Made by a program: the position numbers and the translations under genes
Origin: Bacillus salipaludis
GTDB taxonomy: Bacteria > Bacillota > Bacilli > Bacillales_B > DSM-18226
Direction of reading: 5' to 3'
NCBI RefSeq assembly: GCF_004358205.1
Contig: NZ_SMYO01000006.1
Coordinates: 186,001 to 250,000, forward strand
Length of the DNA: 64,000 nucleotides
Part shown: piece after piece, positions 1 to 7,880 of the stretch
How positions within the stretch are numbered: the stretch's first letter is position 1
How the letters are laid out: each line of letters opens with the position of its first letter
The notes under the pieces: model-generated
Told to the model about the DNA's origin: nothing
Database searches by the model: none
Seen by the model: the letters and a program-made list of their open reading frames with translations, nothing else

Positions 1-311
1 ACAAGTTTACTGTTTACCGAATCTACACTGTTACCGGAGGCTTTTACGATCTCATTTAATTCCTCGCGCGCGGCTTCAATTGTTTCAAACCTTTCAAAAA
101 ACTTTACACCGATATGGTTTACATATTCTTTTCCTTCAAATTCTTCGAACAACTTAATCTTAATTTTTTCATCCAACACTTTGGCAATCGTATACTTCGC
201 CTTTAATTTATCAAAGAAATAGAAATGGTAGGTTTCGACAGGTTCTAGGCCATCGTTCTCGAGACTTGTTTGAAAGGTATCTTTATTCGTTAATACTATA
301 TATTTTCCCAA
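1..311 (-). CDS. Hypothetical protein, 3' end beyond window
   Basis: An open frame runs leftward from a TTG at 311 off the left edge, giving about 103 visible residues. AGGAG at 320-324 (minus strand) sits 8 nt from the TTG; an in-frame GTG at 320 overlaps that ribosome binding site and is less likely. The protein begins MGKYIVLTNKD, is rich in charged and aromatic residues, and has no signal peptide or membrane segment. I do not recognise the family. It is divergent from the ferredoxin at 645 and shares a gap that holds a GTATAC operator and a cre-like site, so it may belong to the same oxidative island. Function unknown. Confidence 0.6.
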   Translation of the reverse strand, partial: MGKYIVLTNKDTFQTSLENDGLEPVETYHFYFFDKLKAKYTIAKVLDEKIKIKLFEEFEGKEYVNHIGVKFFERFETIEAAREELNEIVKASGNSVDSVNSKL

Positions 312-342
312 TTTCTTCACTCCTTTAAATTAATTCAATAGT

Positions 343-356
343 TTTAAACGCTTACA
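343..356 (-). promoter_or_regulatory. cre-like site
   Basis: Read on the minus strand this is TGTAAGCGTTTAAA, one mismatch from the CcpA consensus (WTGNAANCGNWNNCW). It lies between two divergent genes, which suggests carbon catabolite control. Inference from sequence match only. Confidence 0.4.
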
Positions 357-397
357 AATTGGAGAGTAGTAATATGTCCAAACACCTCCTCGGAACA

Positions 398-410
398 TTG
401 TATACCAAAA
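398..410. promoter_or_regulatory. GTATAC operator 1
   Basis: TTGTATACCAAAA is a palindrome-like site of the type bound by FadR/FCD GntR regulators. It is the reverse-complement form of the sites at 1001-1014 and 1979-1993. The likely binder is the GntR/FCD protein encoded at 6168-6872. Confidence 0.6.
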
Positions 411-644
411 CTACTTAATTTGTATTTTATATCAAGGAGACAAAATATTCAACATTATATTCTAAATATTTAAATAATTACTTTTTAAAAAGCTATGGTA
501 GATAGATTTTCAGCGGAAAATTTGGATAAAAATTTTATAAAGCGAGTTAAAAATAAAAAATTTTTAGTTTACTTATCTACCAAAAAGATTGTATACTTCA
601 GAAAAGTATCAAAATTTTTAGAAAAAACAGAAAGGGGCTATTTT

Positions 645-980
645 ATGCCGAAAGTTATCCTGCACGTTGATGGAACTACAGTGGAGCAAGAAGTAAAAGA
701 CAATGCAAACTTAGTAGTATTAGCAGCAACACGTCTATTACCAAAGTTAAAATATGGCTGTGGAATGGGGCGTTGTACAAAGTGTACATGTCAGGTGATT
801 AACGGTGCAGAAGATTTAGCAGCGCCGAATTGGAAAGAAGTAAAAATGCTTGGAGATAAAGTGAATGAGGGGTACCGATTAACGTGCCAATTAACGATCC
901 AGCGGGATATTGAAATTTCGCAAGAAAATATTTCAGTCCAGGTTCCTAAAAAGCAATCACCGATTCAAATTAATGGATGA
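645..980 (+). CDS. [2Fe-2S] ferredoxin
   Basis: A 111-residue plant-type ferredoxin. Cys39, Cys44, Cys47 and Cys81 form the C-x4-C-x2-C...C cluster-binding pattern within YGCGMGRCTKCTC. The ATG at 645 was chosen because AAAGGGG lies just upstream; the in-frame extension to 495 has no ribosome binding site and odd composition. Such proteins pass single electrons to oxygenases or reductases. The nearby haem-oxygenase-fold protein (2051) is a candidate acceptor, by inference from position and shared operators. A second ferredoxin is encoded at 6911. Confidence 0.85.
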   Translation: MPKVILHVDGTTVEQEVKDNANLVVLAATRLLPKLKYGCGMGRCTKCTCQVINGAEDLAAPNWKEVKMLGDKVNEGYRLTCQLTIQRDIEISQENISVQVPKKQSPIQING

Positions 981-1000
981 TTATTTTTTTAACTTATTTA

Positions 1001-1014
1001 TTGGTATACAAAAT
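1001..1014. promoter_or_regulatory. GTATAC operator 2
   Basis: TTGGTATACAAAAT lies 27 nt upstream of the creatininase-family start at 1041, where a repressor would block transcription. It is identical in core to the site at 1979-1993. Confidence 0.6.
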
Positions 1015-1040
1015 ACATTGATTTTCAAAGGAGATTTGTG

Positions 1041-1811
1041 ATGGAGGGTTATGATTTAACCAGGATGACATGGAAAGAGGTTGAAGGAGCATTAAAAAGT
1101 GTTCAGGTTGCAATTATCCCGGTTGGCGCACATGAACAGCATGGTCCCCATATGGTGGAAAGCTGTGATGCTGTTCTGGCTGAAAGGATGGCCAAGCGGC
1201 TTGGGGAGAGAATGTTTCCCTATGCGGTAGTTACGCCAACGGTGAATATGGGTGTTTCGGAACACCATATGAATTTTCCTGGAACCATTTCACTGAATCC
1301 ATCTACACTCATTGCGATTTTACATGATATGATTTCCTCTTTGAAGCATCATGGAATTAAGAAATTTTTATTATTAAACTCACATGGCGGGAATCAATCT
1401 ACACTCAATGTTGCTTCACTGACTTTAACAAAAGAACTGGATGTAGAAGTTTACTATGCAAAAACAACTGCATCTGCAAAAAAATCGATTCAGAACTATA
1501 TTGGTTCAAGCTTATTTGGCCATAGCTGTGAACGTGAAGTTTCGGAAGCTTTATATTTAGCACCAGAGATTGTCCGAATGGACCAACTAGAAAAAGGGGA
1601 TATTCAAGAAGAAGGTAGATGGAAACAGCTAAGACCTGGGAAAGCAATACAAGGATTTTATCGTTACGAGGAAATGACCCAAAATGGTTGTATTGGTGAC
1701 GCAACAAAAGCCAGTTTTGCAATAGGCCGTGAGATCGTAGAGGAGTCCCTGGATAATCTTTCAGCAGAGCTCTTTAAATTATTAAATATACATGTGGATG
1801 TCCATTCCTAA
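1041..1811 (+). CDS. Creatininase-family amidohydrolase
   Basis: A 256-residue protein of the creatininase superfamily: metal-dependent amidohydrolases acting on cyclic amides, formamides or similar C-N bonds. Visible motifs are PVGAHEQHGPHM near residue 28 (metal ligands Glu32 and His34), SCD (Asp43), NSHGGN near residue 115 and CEREVSEA near residue 155, matching the binuclear metal site of the family. AAAGGAG ends 7 nt before the ATG at 1041; a GTG three bases upstream is too close. GTATAC operators flank the gene, placing it in the island's regulon. The substrate cannot be read from sequence; creatinine itself is not implied. Confidence 0.8.
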   Translation: MEGYDLTRMTWKEVEGALKSVQVAIIPVGAHEQHGPHMVESCDAVLAERMAKRLGERMFPYAVVTPTVNMGVSEHHMNFPGTISLNPSTLIAILHDMISSLKHHGIKKFLLLNSHGGNQSTLNVASLTLTKELDVEVYYAKTTASAKKSIQNYIGSSLFGHSCEREVSEALYLAPEIVRMDQLEKGDIQEEGRWKQLRPGKAIQGFYRYEEMTQNGCIGDATKASFAIGREIVEESLDNLSAELFKLLNIHVDVHS

Positions 1812-1906
1812 ATCGAAAATAGAGAAAATTAAGTATTTTTCAATAATCTTTAAAAAATTCTAAAAATTGTGTTTACAAGTAGTCATTTATCGGTTACTAT
1901 TAAATC

Positions 1907-1920
1907 AAGGTATACCAAAT
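1907..1920. promoter_or_regulatory. GTATAC operator 3
   Basis: AAGGTATACCAAAT, with a perfect GGTATACC core, lies about 130 nt upstream of the diiron-type gene at 2051 and 72 nt from operator 4, a spacing that would allow paired occupancy or looping. Confidence 0.6.
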
Positions 1921-1978
1921 ACACTATTAACACAGTGGAAACGGTAAAAAACTAGTAAACTTTATTTTTTTATCGAAG

Positions 1979-1993
1979 TTTGGTATACAAAAT
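1979..1993. promoter_or_regulatory. GTATAC operator 4
   Basis: TTTGGTATACAAAAT, essentially identical to operator 2, is about 60 nt upstream of the start at 2051. A GntR/FCD protein (6168) is the presumed ligand-responsive regulator. Confidence 0.6.
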
Positions 1994-2050
1994 ATCAAAT
2001 GCCAATAGCAGCATTGAAAATCTACATAAAAACTAAGGAGGAGATTTAAA

Positions 2051-2782
2051 ATGGCAGAATTATTATCAAAAGATGAGTTTCGCAAGGAATTAGAGGAAGC
2101 AATTAAAGGAAATCATAGCCAAAAGGCACCGTTTACATTAGCTTGGGCTGAAGGTAAATTGGAAAGAAAACACTTTGCTAGATGGGCAGAAAACCATTAC
2201 CACTACGTTGGCCCATTCGCTGATTACTTAGCGTATATTTATCACAATACTCCAACCAATCCAAAATTCGAAGCTGCTAAAGATTTCACCTTACAAAACA
2301 TGTATGAAGAAGAAATCGCTGCTGACCGCCACACGGATCTCCTTATTCGTTTTGCTGAGGCATGTGGAACTACTCGTGAACGAGTAATGAATCCTGAAAA
2401 TATGGCTCCAACTACATTAGGATTACAGAGCTGGTGTTTCGCGGTTGCAGCACGTGAGAATTTCGTTGTTGCCACTGCAGCATTAGTAGTTGGACTTGAG
2501 TCGCAGGTTCCAGATATTTACCGTAAACAAACTCCAGCGTTACGTGAGCAATACAACTTTACAGATGAAGAAATTGAATTCTTCGATCTACACATTGTTT
2601 CAGATGAAATCCATGGTGAGCGCGGTTATAAAATTGTGCTTGACCACGCAGACACACCAGAATTACAACAGCGCTGCCTAGAAATTGTACGTACTGGAGC
2701 AAAAATGCGTCGTATGTACATGGATGGCTTATGGAAGGAATACTTAGAACAAGATTTAGGCGCATTAGTAGAAACAAAATAA
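2051..2782 (+). CDS. Haem-oxygenase-fold (PqqC/TenA-like) putative diiron oxidase
   Basis: A 243-residue all-helical protein resembling the PqqC/CADD/TenA group, which includes the haem-oxygenase-like diiron oxidases (UndA, CADD, SznF, BesC types). Candidate metal ligands are Glu86-88 with His94 (YEEEIAADRH), Glu150, and the His181/Asp185/His188 cluster (DLHIVSDEIHGE). It has its own promoter region with two GTATAC operators, AAGGAGGAG before the ATG, and a terminator at 2830. With two ferredoxins, an aldehyde dehydrogenase and an amidohydrolase nearby it is the best candidate for the oxygen-activating step of an unknown catabolic route. Diiron chemistry is inferred from the residue pattern, and the substrate is unknown. 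Confidence 0.7.
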   Translation: MAELLSKDEFRKELEEAIKGNHSQKAPFTLAWAEGKLERKHFARWAENHYHYVGPFADYLAYIYHNTPTNPKFEAAKDFTLQNMYEEEIAADRHTDLLIRFAEACGTTRERVMNPENMAPTTLGLQSWCFAVAARENFVVATAALVVGLESQVPDIYRKQTPALREQYNFTDEEIEFFDLHIVSDEIHGERGYKIVLDHADTPELQQRCLEIVRTGAKMRRMYMDGLWKEYLEQDLGALVETK

Positions 2783-2829
2783 TATCAGTATATGAAAATA
2801 TAAATAAGTCATTACTTTCCTAATTTGTA

Positions 2830-2880
2830 GGCCGTCAGAATAATCTTGTAGTTAAAGGTTTAATTGACGGCCGCTTTTAT
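2830..2880 (+). terminator. Probable terminator after the diiron-type gene
   Basis: GGCCGTCA (2830-2837) pairs with TGACGGCC (2865-2872), followed by GCTTTTATT. The loop is long (27 nt), so termination may be partial and allow read-through into the aldehyde dehydrogenase gene. Confidence 0.5.
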
Positions 2881-2919
2881 TAGAAAGTTTTACTTAAATA
2901 AACGAAAAAGGTGATCGTA

Positions 2920-4383
2920 GTGATAACTACAAAAGTAGAAACATTTAATAACTATATAGATGGGATTTGGCAGGAATCGGTAAGCAAAAAAACGTTTAAT
3001 AGTTTAAATCCTGCCAATAAAGAAGAAGTTGTCGGGGTTTTCCAAGCGTCTAATGAAGACGACGTAAATTTAGCCATTGAAGCTGCCCAAAAGGCGTTCC
3101 CAGGTTGGGCTAAAACAGCGCCATCCAAACGAGCAGCCATTTTAAATCAAGCAGCAAATATTCTGGAGCAAAAAGCTGATCAGTTAGCCGAAGAGTTAAC
3201 ACGTGAAGAAGGTAAGCATGTTAATGATGCTAAGAATGAAGTGTTACGCTCTGCCCAAACACTTCGATACTATGCTGTTGAGGGGCAAAGTTTTACAGGT
3301 GAAACATTTCCAAACGATGATCCAAACATGAAGGTATCCACGGAAAGAGAACCGCTTGGAGTGGTGAGTGTCATAACTCCTTGGAACTTTCCTCTATCGA
3401 TTCCTGCCCGAAAAATCGCTCCCGCTTTAATCACAGGTAATACGGTGGTTTTTAAGCCCTCTTCTGATACACCACTCATTGCCGTACGCCTTGTTGAAGC
3501 ACTTTACGAAGCAGGCATTCCAAATGGTGTTATTAATTTCGTAACGGGCAAGGCAAGTGACATTGGTGACCGATTGGTAACCCATCCGTCCGTCAGGGCT
3601 GTCACGTTTACAGGCTCAACTGCAGCCGGTGAAGATATTCATCGAAAAGCTTCTATGACAACTCGAACGCAGATGGAACTGGGCGGAAAAAACCCATTAA
3701 TTGTCATGGATGATGCTGACCTCGATTTAGCCGCAACCCTGACAGTAAATGGTGGATTCTCCTTAACAGGGCAAGCTTGCACCGGAACGAGCCGGGTCAT
3801 TGTATTGAAGGAAGTAAAAGAAGCATTTATTCAAAAGCTTGTTGATAAAACTAGCGTCCTAAAAATAGGAAATGGTTTTGAGGCGGGGGTGAAAATTGGA
3901 CCGCTTGCAAACGAAAAACAAATGAAAAATGTTTTAAATTATATCGAATTTGGTAAAGAAGATGGCGCCGAATTAGTCTATGGCGGCGAGCCATTAACAA
4001 CAGGGGAATTCGAAAAGGGCTACTTTGTAAGACCTGCCATTTTTACAAATGTAAAGCCGAATCATCGAATTGCAAAAGAAGAAATTTTTGGACCTGTCGT
4101 GGCCGTTATTGAAGTGGATACATATGAAGAGGCCATCGCTGTTGCCAATGATGTTGAGTACGGATTATCTGCTTCTATCGTGACCAATAATTTGAAGATT
4201 GCCAACCAATTTACAAAAGATATTCAGGCCGGAACGGTCAAAGTCAATCGGACGACGACTGGTAATTTAATGAATGCACCTTTTGGCGGTTTGAAAAAAT
4301 CAAGTACTTCAACATTCCGTGAATCTGGAAGAGTGGGTCTTGAATTCTTTTCACAATTGAAAACAGTATATATCGGTTATTAA
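2920..4383 (+). CDS. Aldehyde dehydrogenase (NAD(P)-dependent)
   Basis: A 487-residue full-length ALDH oxidising an aldehyde to a carboxylate. Asn156 (PWNF), general base Glu253 (ELGGKNP) and nucleophile Cys287 (GQACTGTSR) are all present. It resembles the ketoglutarate-semialdehyde / succinate-semialdehyde dehydrogenase group more than the betaine-aldehyde group, but substrate cannot be fixed. The GTG at 2920 has AAAAAGGTG 6 nt upstream and is preferred to the GTG at 2911. It heads the run 2920-6118 with the GlcG-like protein and ChrA-type transporter, and probably removes an aldehyde formed by the upstream oxidase. Confidence 0.85.
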   Translation: MITTKVETFNNYIDGIWQESVSKKTFNSLNPANKEEVVGVFQASNEDDVNLAIEAAQKAFPGWAKTAPSKRAAILNQAANILEQKADQLAEELTREEGKHVNDAKNEVLRSAQTLRYYAVEGQSFTGETFPNDDPNMKVSTEREPLGVVSVITPWNFPLSIPARKIAPALITGNTVVFKPSSDTPLIAVRLVEALYEAGIPNGVINFVTGKASDIGDRLVTHPSVRAVTFTGSTAAGEDIHRKASMTTRTQMELGGKNPLIVMDDADLDLAATLTVNGGFSLTGQACTGTSRVIVLKEVKEAFIQKLVDKTSVLKIGNGFEAGVKIGPLANEKQMKNVLNYIEFGKEDGAELVYGGEPLTTGEFEKGYFVRPAIFTNVKPNHRIAKEEIFGPVVAVIEVDTYEEAIAVANDVEYGLSASIVTNNLKIANQFTKDIQAGTVKVNRTTTGNLMNAPFGGLKKSSTSTFRESGRVGLEFFSQLKTVYIGY

Positions 4384-4406
4384 AAAAATGAAAAGGAGAA
4401 CATAAA

Positions 4407-4886
4407 ATGAAAACAGCATTGAAATTAGAATTAGAAGAAGCAAAATTAATGATTGAGGCGGCCAAGAAAAAATCAGAAGAAATTAATGTTCTCGAAACCA
4501 TTGCAATTGTGGATGACGGAGGAAATCTCATTGCACTTGAGCGAATGAATGGAGCACGAATTACCGGTCCGGAAATTTCCATCGCCAAAGCCTACACTGC
4601 AGCAGGACATAAGCGATCTACTCACCTCTTTAATAAAGAACCAAATGGTCCTGCACTGCCGGGAAATGAGGCATTTGGTATCAACCAAATGCTTCCAGGG
4701 AAATTTGCAATTTTTGTAGGTGGATTCCCGATTGTGGTAAACGGTGAAGTGATTGGCGGCATTGGGGTAAGCGGTGGAAACGGTGAACAAGATACAGCAG
4801 TTGGAACGGCAGCTCTTCAAGCATTACAACACTATGTAGAAAAAGATGGATTTGAAGTCATCACTACAGCAGATATTAAAAAATAG
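4407..4886 (+). CDS. GlcG/HbpS family protein
   Basis: A 159-residue protein of the GlcG/HbpS (haem-degrading, DUF336) family. Typical features are IAIVDDGGNLIALERM near residue 35, the central AYTAA helix, and the GG(I/V)GVSGG loop near residue 118. Members occur with dehydrogenases and oxygenases in catabolic operons; some bind haem or cobalamin, and the role of most is unknown. No signal peptide, so cytoplasmic. AAAGGAG precedes the ATG, and the gene starts 23 nt after the aldehyde dehydrogenase stop, suggesting one transcript. Confidence 0.8.
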   Translation: MKTALKLELEEAKLMIEAAKKKSEEINVLETIAIVDDGGNLIALERMNGARITGPEISIAKAYTAAGHKRSTHLFNKEPNGPALPGNEAFGINQMLPGKFAIFVGGFPIVVNGEVIGGIGVSGGNGEQDTAVGTAALQALQHYVEKDGFEVITTADIKK

Positions 4887-4994
4887 TGAGCTCATTCAAT
4901 TAAAAGCTTGGACAGAATGAGGCCCATGTTCATTCAACCGGAAGGGATTGTTATCAAAGAAATAGATGATTGGTTGAAGAAAGGGGATACACAT

Positions 4995-5591
4995 GTGAAA
5001 CCGTATGTTGATTTAGCGATTGGGTTTGCCCGCACTGGTATAACAGGCTACGGGGGCGGGCCCTCAACAATTCCGTTGATTGAATATGAAGCGGTCAAAA
5101 AATATCATTGGACATCTGAAGAAGAATTTTCCGAGATTTTGGCGATGGCCAATACATTGCCAGGGCCAATTGCGACAAAAATGGCGGCCTATATTGGATT
5201 TAAAGTGAAGGGTACATTAGGAGCAACCGTGGCCATTCTTGCTCATATCCTGCCATCGATCATTGCAATGTTTGCCTTATTAACTGCACTTTATTCGTTT
5301 CGGAATTCCCCGATTGTGAGTGGAATGGTGCAAGGGGTTACGCCTGTAATTGGATTTATGCTCGCGGAAATGGCTTACCGGTTTTTCCAAAATGGTCGAA
5401 AAGGACTTGGTTTATCGAAAATGATTAGCCTATCTGTCCTATCATTAATTGTAGTCCAGTTCCTAGGATTACATCCAGGAATCTTAATCGCTATTTTTCT
5501 AATTACTGCCTTTATTATTGCAGACCGTAAAGAAAAAGCTGCCGCCAAACAGGCCGAAGTTGTTGTTAAAAGAGAGGAAAAAAGTTCATGA
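4995..5591 (+). CDS. ChrA-type transporter, first half
   Basis: A chromate-transporter (CHR) family half-protein of about 198 residues with five to six hydrophobic segments and the family signature GYGGGPSTIPLIE near residue 17, then LPGPIATKMAAYIG. The GTG at 4995 has AAAGGGG 8 nt upstream and begins right at the first family helix; further in-frame starts (4908, 4917) add about 29 residues but lack a ribosome binding site. It overlaps the second half by ATGA at 5588, so the two probably form a heterodimer. In this catabolic context the substrate may be an organic or inorganic anion rather than chromate (inference). Confidence 0.75.
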   Translation: MKPYVDLAIGFARTGITGYGGGPSTIPLIEYEAVKKYHWTSEEEFSEILAMANTLPGPIATKMAAYIGFKVKGTLGATVAILAHILPSIIAMFALLTALYSFRNSPIVSGMVQGVTPVIGFMLAEMAYRFFQNGRKGLGLSKMISLSVLSLIVVQFLGLHPGILIAIFLITAFIIADRKEKAAAKQAEVVVKREEKSS

Positions 5592-6118
5592 TCTATTTGC
5601 ATATTTTTTGGGCATTTTTAATTTCGAATTTACTGGGCTACGGGGGCGGTCCTGCTACAATTCCATTATACCAAAATGAAGTCGTTAATCATTATCATTG
5701 GATGTCAGCATCTGAATTTGGGAATATATTAGCGATTGCGAATGCCCTGCCTGGTCCGATTGCAACCAAAATTGGCGGGTTTATCGGCTATCAAGTGGGT
5801 GGTCCGATTGGCGCAATTGTTGGGCTGGCAGCTACAATCCTTCCCTCTGCCATAGCTGTAATAATATTGTTTAAATTTGTAAATTTATTTAAAGATAACG
5901 CAAGAGTCAAGCTCATGACCAAGTCTGTACAGCCCATTATCGCTATCTTGCTGGGCGTAATGGCTTATCAATTTTTCTTAACGGCTTTTGAAAAAAGCGG
6001 TGTCTTTCATTTAGTTTTGTTAGCTGTAGTGAGTTATTTCGCTTTAATTAAAATCAAGCTCCATCCATCATTACTGATTCTTGGAGCGCTAATCTATGGC
6101 GGGGTATTTTTATCATAA
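5588..6118 (+). CDS. ChrA-type transporter, second half
   Basis: A 176-residue membrane protein homologous to the preceding gene, with the same GYGGGPATIPLYQ and LPGPIATKIGGFIGY motifs and about five membrane segments. Start and upstream stop overlap by four bases (ATGA), a translational-coupling arrangement typical of split CHR transporters. It closes the aldehyde dehydrogenase operon; the GntR gene follows 49 nt later. Confidence 0.8.
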   Translation: MIYLHIFWAFLISNLLGYGGGPATIPLYQNEVVNHYHWMSASEFGNILAIANALPGPIATKIGGFIGYQVGGPIGAIVGLAATILPSAIAVIILFKFVNLFKDNARVKLMTKSVQPIIAILLGVMAYQFFLTAFEKSGVFHLVLLAVVSYFALIKIKLHPSLLILGALIYGGVFLS

Positions 6119-6167
6119 TTTTGATAAAAGGGAATGAAAATACTTAAGAAATAAGAGGGTGTGATGA

Positions 6168-6872
6168 ATGGATATTAGGTGGGAGGAAAACAATCTTTTA
6201 TCAGTACGAGAACATGCATATTTATACTTAAAAGATATGATTCTTGAAGGTGAATATAAAGCCGGTGATCGGTTGATTGAAAGAGAACTCGCAGGGAAAC
6301 TGAATATTAGTCGCACCCCAATCCGAGAGGCTCTGTTCCGTTTGGAATCTCAAGGATTTGTAAAAACCGTACCCAGAAAAGGGGTAGTAGTTTCCAATAT
6401 ATCAGAAACTGAAGTTATCGAAGTGTTTACGATTCTTTCTTCTTTAGAAGTTCTCGCTGTCAAATTAGCCGCAGAAAAAATGGATGAGGATATCAAAGTA
6501 GAACTTGATCAAAAAATCCAAGAACTGATGGAACTCGAAGCAGGAGCGGAAGAAAATTATAATCTTGAACATATTCAAATGAACCGTCTTATCAACAAAG
6601 CATCGAAAAGCCCAAAATTGTTTGAAATTCTTTCCAGTTTGATTGATTTTATTCATATGGCTGCCAATATGGGATACGAAACACCAGGGAGACGTAAAGA
6701 TTCTCTAAGGGAACATATTGAAATCATGAAAGCATTGCGTAATCAAGAAACAGAATTAGCAGAGTATTTTATGAGAATTCATATCGAAAACTCAAAAAAA
6801 GCGTATATCACCTATATACAGAACCGGAAAGAGAAGCTAAATAAAAAGAAAATGGAAATCCCCTCTAAATGA
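6168..6872 (+). CDS. GntR family regulator, FCD (FadR) type
   Basis: A 234-residue regulator with an N-terminal winged helix (about residues 13-78, with RELAGKLNISRTPIREAL typical of GntR proteins) and a C-terminal all-helical FCD ligand domain (about 90-225). FCD regulators usually sense carboxylates or acyl compounds and bind palindromes with a GTAnnnAC or GTATAC core. The repeated TTGGTATACAAAAT sites at 398, 1001, 1907 and 1979 fit that class, so this is the presumed local regulator of the island. Confidence 0.85.
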   Translation: MDIRWEENNLLSVREHAYLYLKDMILEGEYKAGDRLIERELAGKLNISRTPIREALFRLESQGFVKTVPRKGVVVSNISETEVIEVFTILSSLEVLAVKLAAEKMDEDIKVELDQKIQELMELEAGAEENYNLEHIQMNRLINKASKSPKLFEILSSLIDFIHMAANMGYETPGRRKDSLREHIEIMKALRNQETELAEYFMRIHIENSKKAYITYIQNRKEKLNKKKMEIPSK

Positions 6873-6910
6873 ATTACTAATAAGAAGATAAAAAAGGGAG
6901 GACTTGGGAG

Positions 6911-7258
6911 ATGCCGAAAATTCATTTTGTTAACAATGATAAACAATTAGATGTGCCGGAAAATTCGAATATTTTAAGAATGTCCCTTCGCTATGACGGA
7001 GAGCTTCCAAACCGGTGCGGCGGAGGAATTTGCGGAACATGTGTTTTTAAAGCGATTGAAGGAGCAGAATACCTGGATAAAGTAAAAATTCAAGAAAAAA
7101 GAAAATTAGGGGAAGAATGGCTTGAAAAAGGCTACCGCCTTGGCTGTCAAACCTTTGTAACCAACGGAGATGTTTCCCTTTCTTGGGATGAAGAGGTAAC
7201 AAAACAGGTAATCAAAAGAAAACCTGATAAACTGCAAAAGGAAGTAACATCGGTTTAA
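6911..7258 (+). CDS. [2Fe-2S] ferredoxin 2
   Basis: A 115-residue ferredoxin with Cys36, Cys41, Cys44 and Cys79 in the C-x4-C-x2-C-x34-C pattern (NRCGGGICGTC). The ATG has AAAGGGAGG upstream. It is related to the ferredoxin at 645 and lies 38 nt after the GntR gene. Two different ferredoxins in one island suggest either two redox partners or two oxygenase systems, the second lying elsewhere. Confidence 0.85.
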   Translation: MPKIHFVNNDKQLDVPENSNILRMSLRYDGELPNRCGGGICGTCVFKAIEGAEYLDKVKIQEKRKLGEEWLEKGYRLGCQTFVTNGDVSLSWDEEVTKQVIKRKPDKLQKEVTSV

Positions 7259-7318
7259 TATTTCTCTAAAATTAGTATTGTAGCAGATTCATATTAAGAA
7301 GGATTGGCGGGTGATCTT

Positions 7319-7495
7319 ATGTGGGTATGTAACAGTCATATGAAGGAGATCATTGCATTAATGGATACTCCCCATATTAGTAAAGCATCATATCAAATAA
7401 AATGCTCGGCTTGTGATAACCGTGCTATTGCAAAGGTGTATTTTGCGCATAAACCATTCCGTCTTCAAAAAAATCAGAAGGAACTTGTAAAATGA
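7319..7495 (+). CDS. Small zinc-ribbon-like protein
   Basis: A 58-residue protein beginning MWVCNSHMKEI and carrying CSAC near residue 32. The C-x2-H ... C-x2-C spacing is compatible with a small zinc ribbon. Similar small proteins are familiar from Bacillaceae genomes, but no function is known to me. The ATG at 7319 is preferred; an upstream TTG at 7304 abuts the purine-rich GAAGG. A good terminator follows at 7511. Confidence 0.55.
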   Translation: MWVCNSHMKEIIALMDTPHISKASYQIKCSACDNRAIAKVYFAHKPFRLQKNQKELVK

Positions 7496-7510
7496 TTCAT
7501 AAATGAAAAC

Positions 7511-7535
7511 AAGGCGCATAATGCGCCTTTTTATT
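7511..7535 (+). terminator. Rho-independent terminator
   Basis: AAGGCGCA pairs with TGCGCCTT around a 3-nt loop, followed by TTTATTATTTT. It ends the 6168-7495 run. Confidence 0.8.
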
Positions 7536-7541
7536 ATTTTA

Positions 7542-7723
7542 GCTCTGTTAAAGGAAAATGTGGATTTTTGAACAACGTTGATTGGAGCGGAGGGCACGAA
7601 GACTCCTGTGGGAGTACGGGACAGGGGAGACCCCGCAGGAGCGAAGCGACGAGGAGGCTCCCCGAACCGCCCACGGAAAGCGAAGTGCCTGGAGCGGAAA
7701 TCAACATCCAAGTGTAACAGAGC
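7542..7723. repeat. Dispersed imperfect palindrome (Bacillaceae REP/MITE-like)
   Basis: A GC-rich block of about 180 nt in an AT-rich gap, bounded by the inverted repeat GCTCTGTTA (7542-7550) / TAACAGAGC (7715-7723), with GTTGATT / AATCAAC just inside and several internal hairpins. Elements with this core are common repeats in Bacillus-type genomes. Open frames across it on both strands are shadows of the palindrome. The remaining gap (7724-7877) shows nothing else clear. Confidence 0.7.
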
Positions 7724-7880
7724 CATTATTTTAAGAAGGTTATCTTACATACTTTTGCTTAGATATGAAATTTCTATGTTATGAAAGCTTACATAATTTA
7801 AGATTCACTTCCTCTAATATGGCATACTTAAATCATATAAATCAGATTTATTCACGTAGCTATCAGGAGGTGTTGGGTTG

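Larger units (their letters stand above)
312..644. promoter_or_regulatory. Divergent control region of the oxidative island
   Basis: This AT-rich gap of about 330 nt separates two divergent genes. It contains a cre-like site (343-356, read on the minus strand), a GTATAC operator (398-410) and a weaker GTATAC half match (588-598). The open frame upstream of 645 has no ribosome binding site and an atypical Lys/Phe-rich composition, so it is taken as leader rather than coding. Confidence 0.5.

Noticed and set aside
495..644. N-terminal extension of the ferredoxin
   Set aside because: The ATG at 645 has a good ribosome binding site. The extension has none, is unusually Lys/Phe-rich and overlaps a GTATAC half site.
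7388..7784. Open frames on both strands across 7540-7725
   Set aside because: They lie in a GC-rich palindromic repeat with no ribosome binding sites and no family resemblance.
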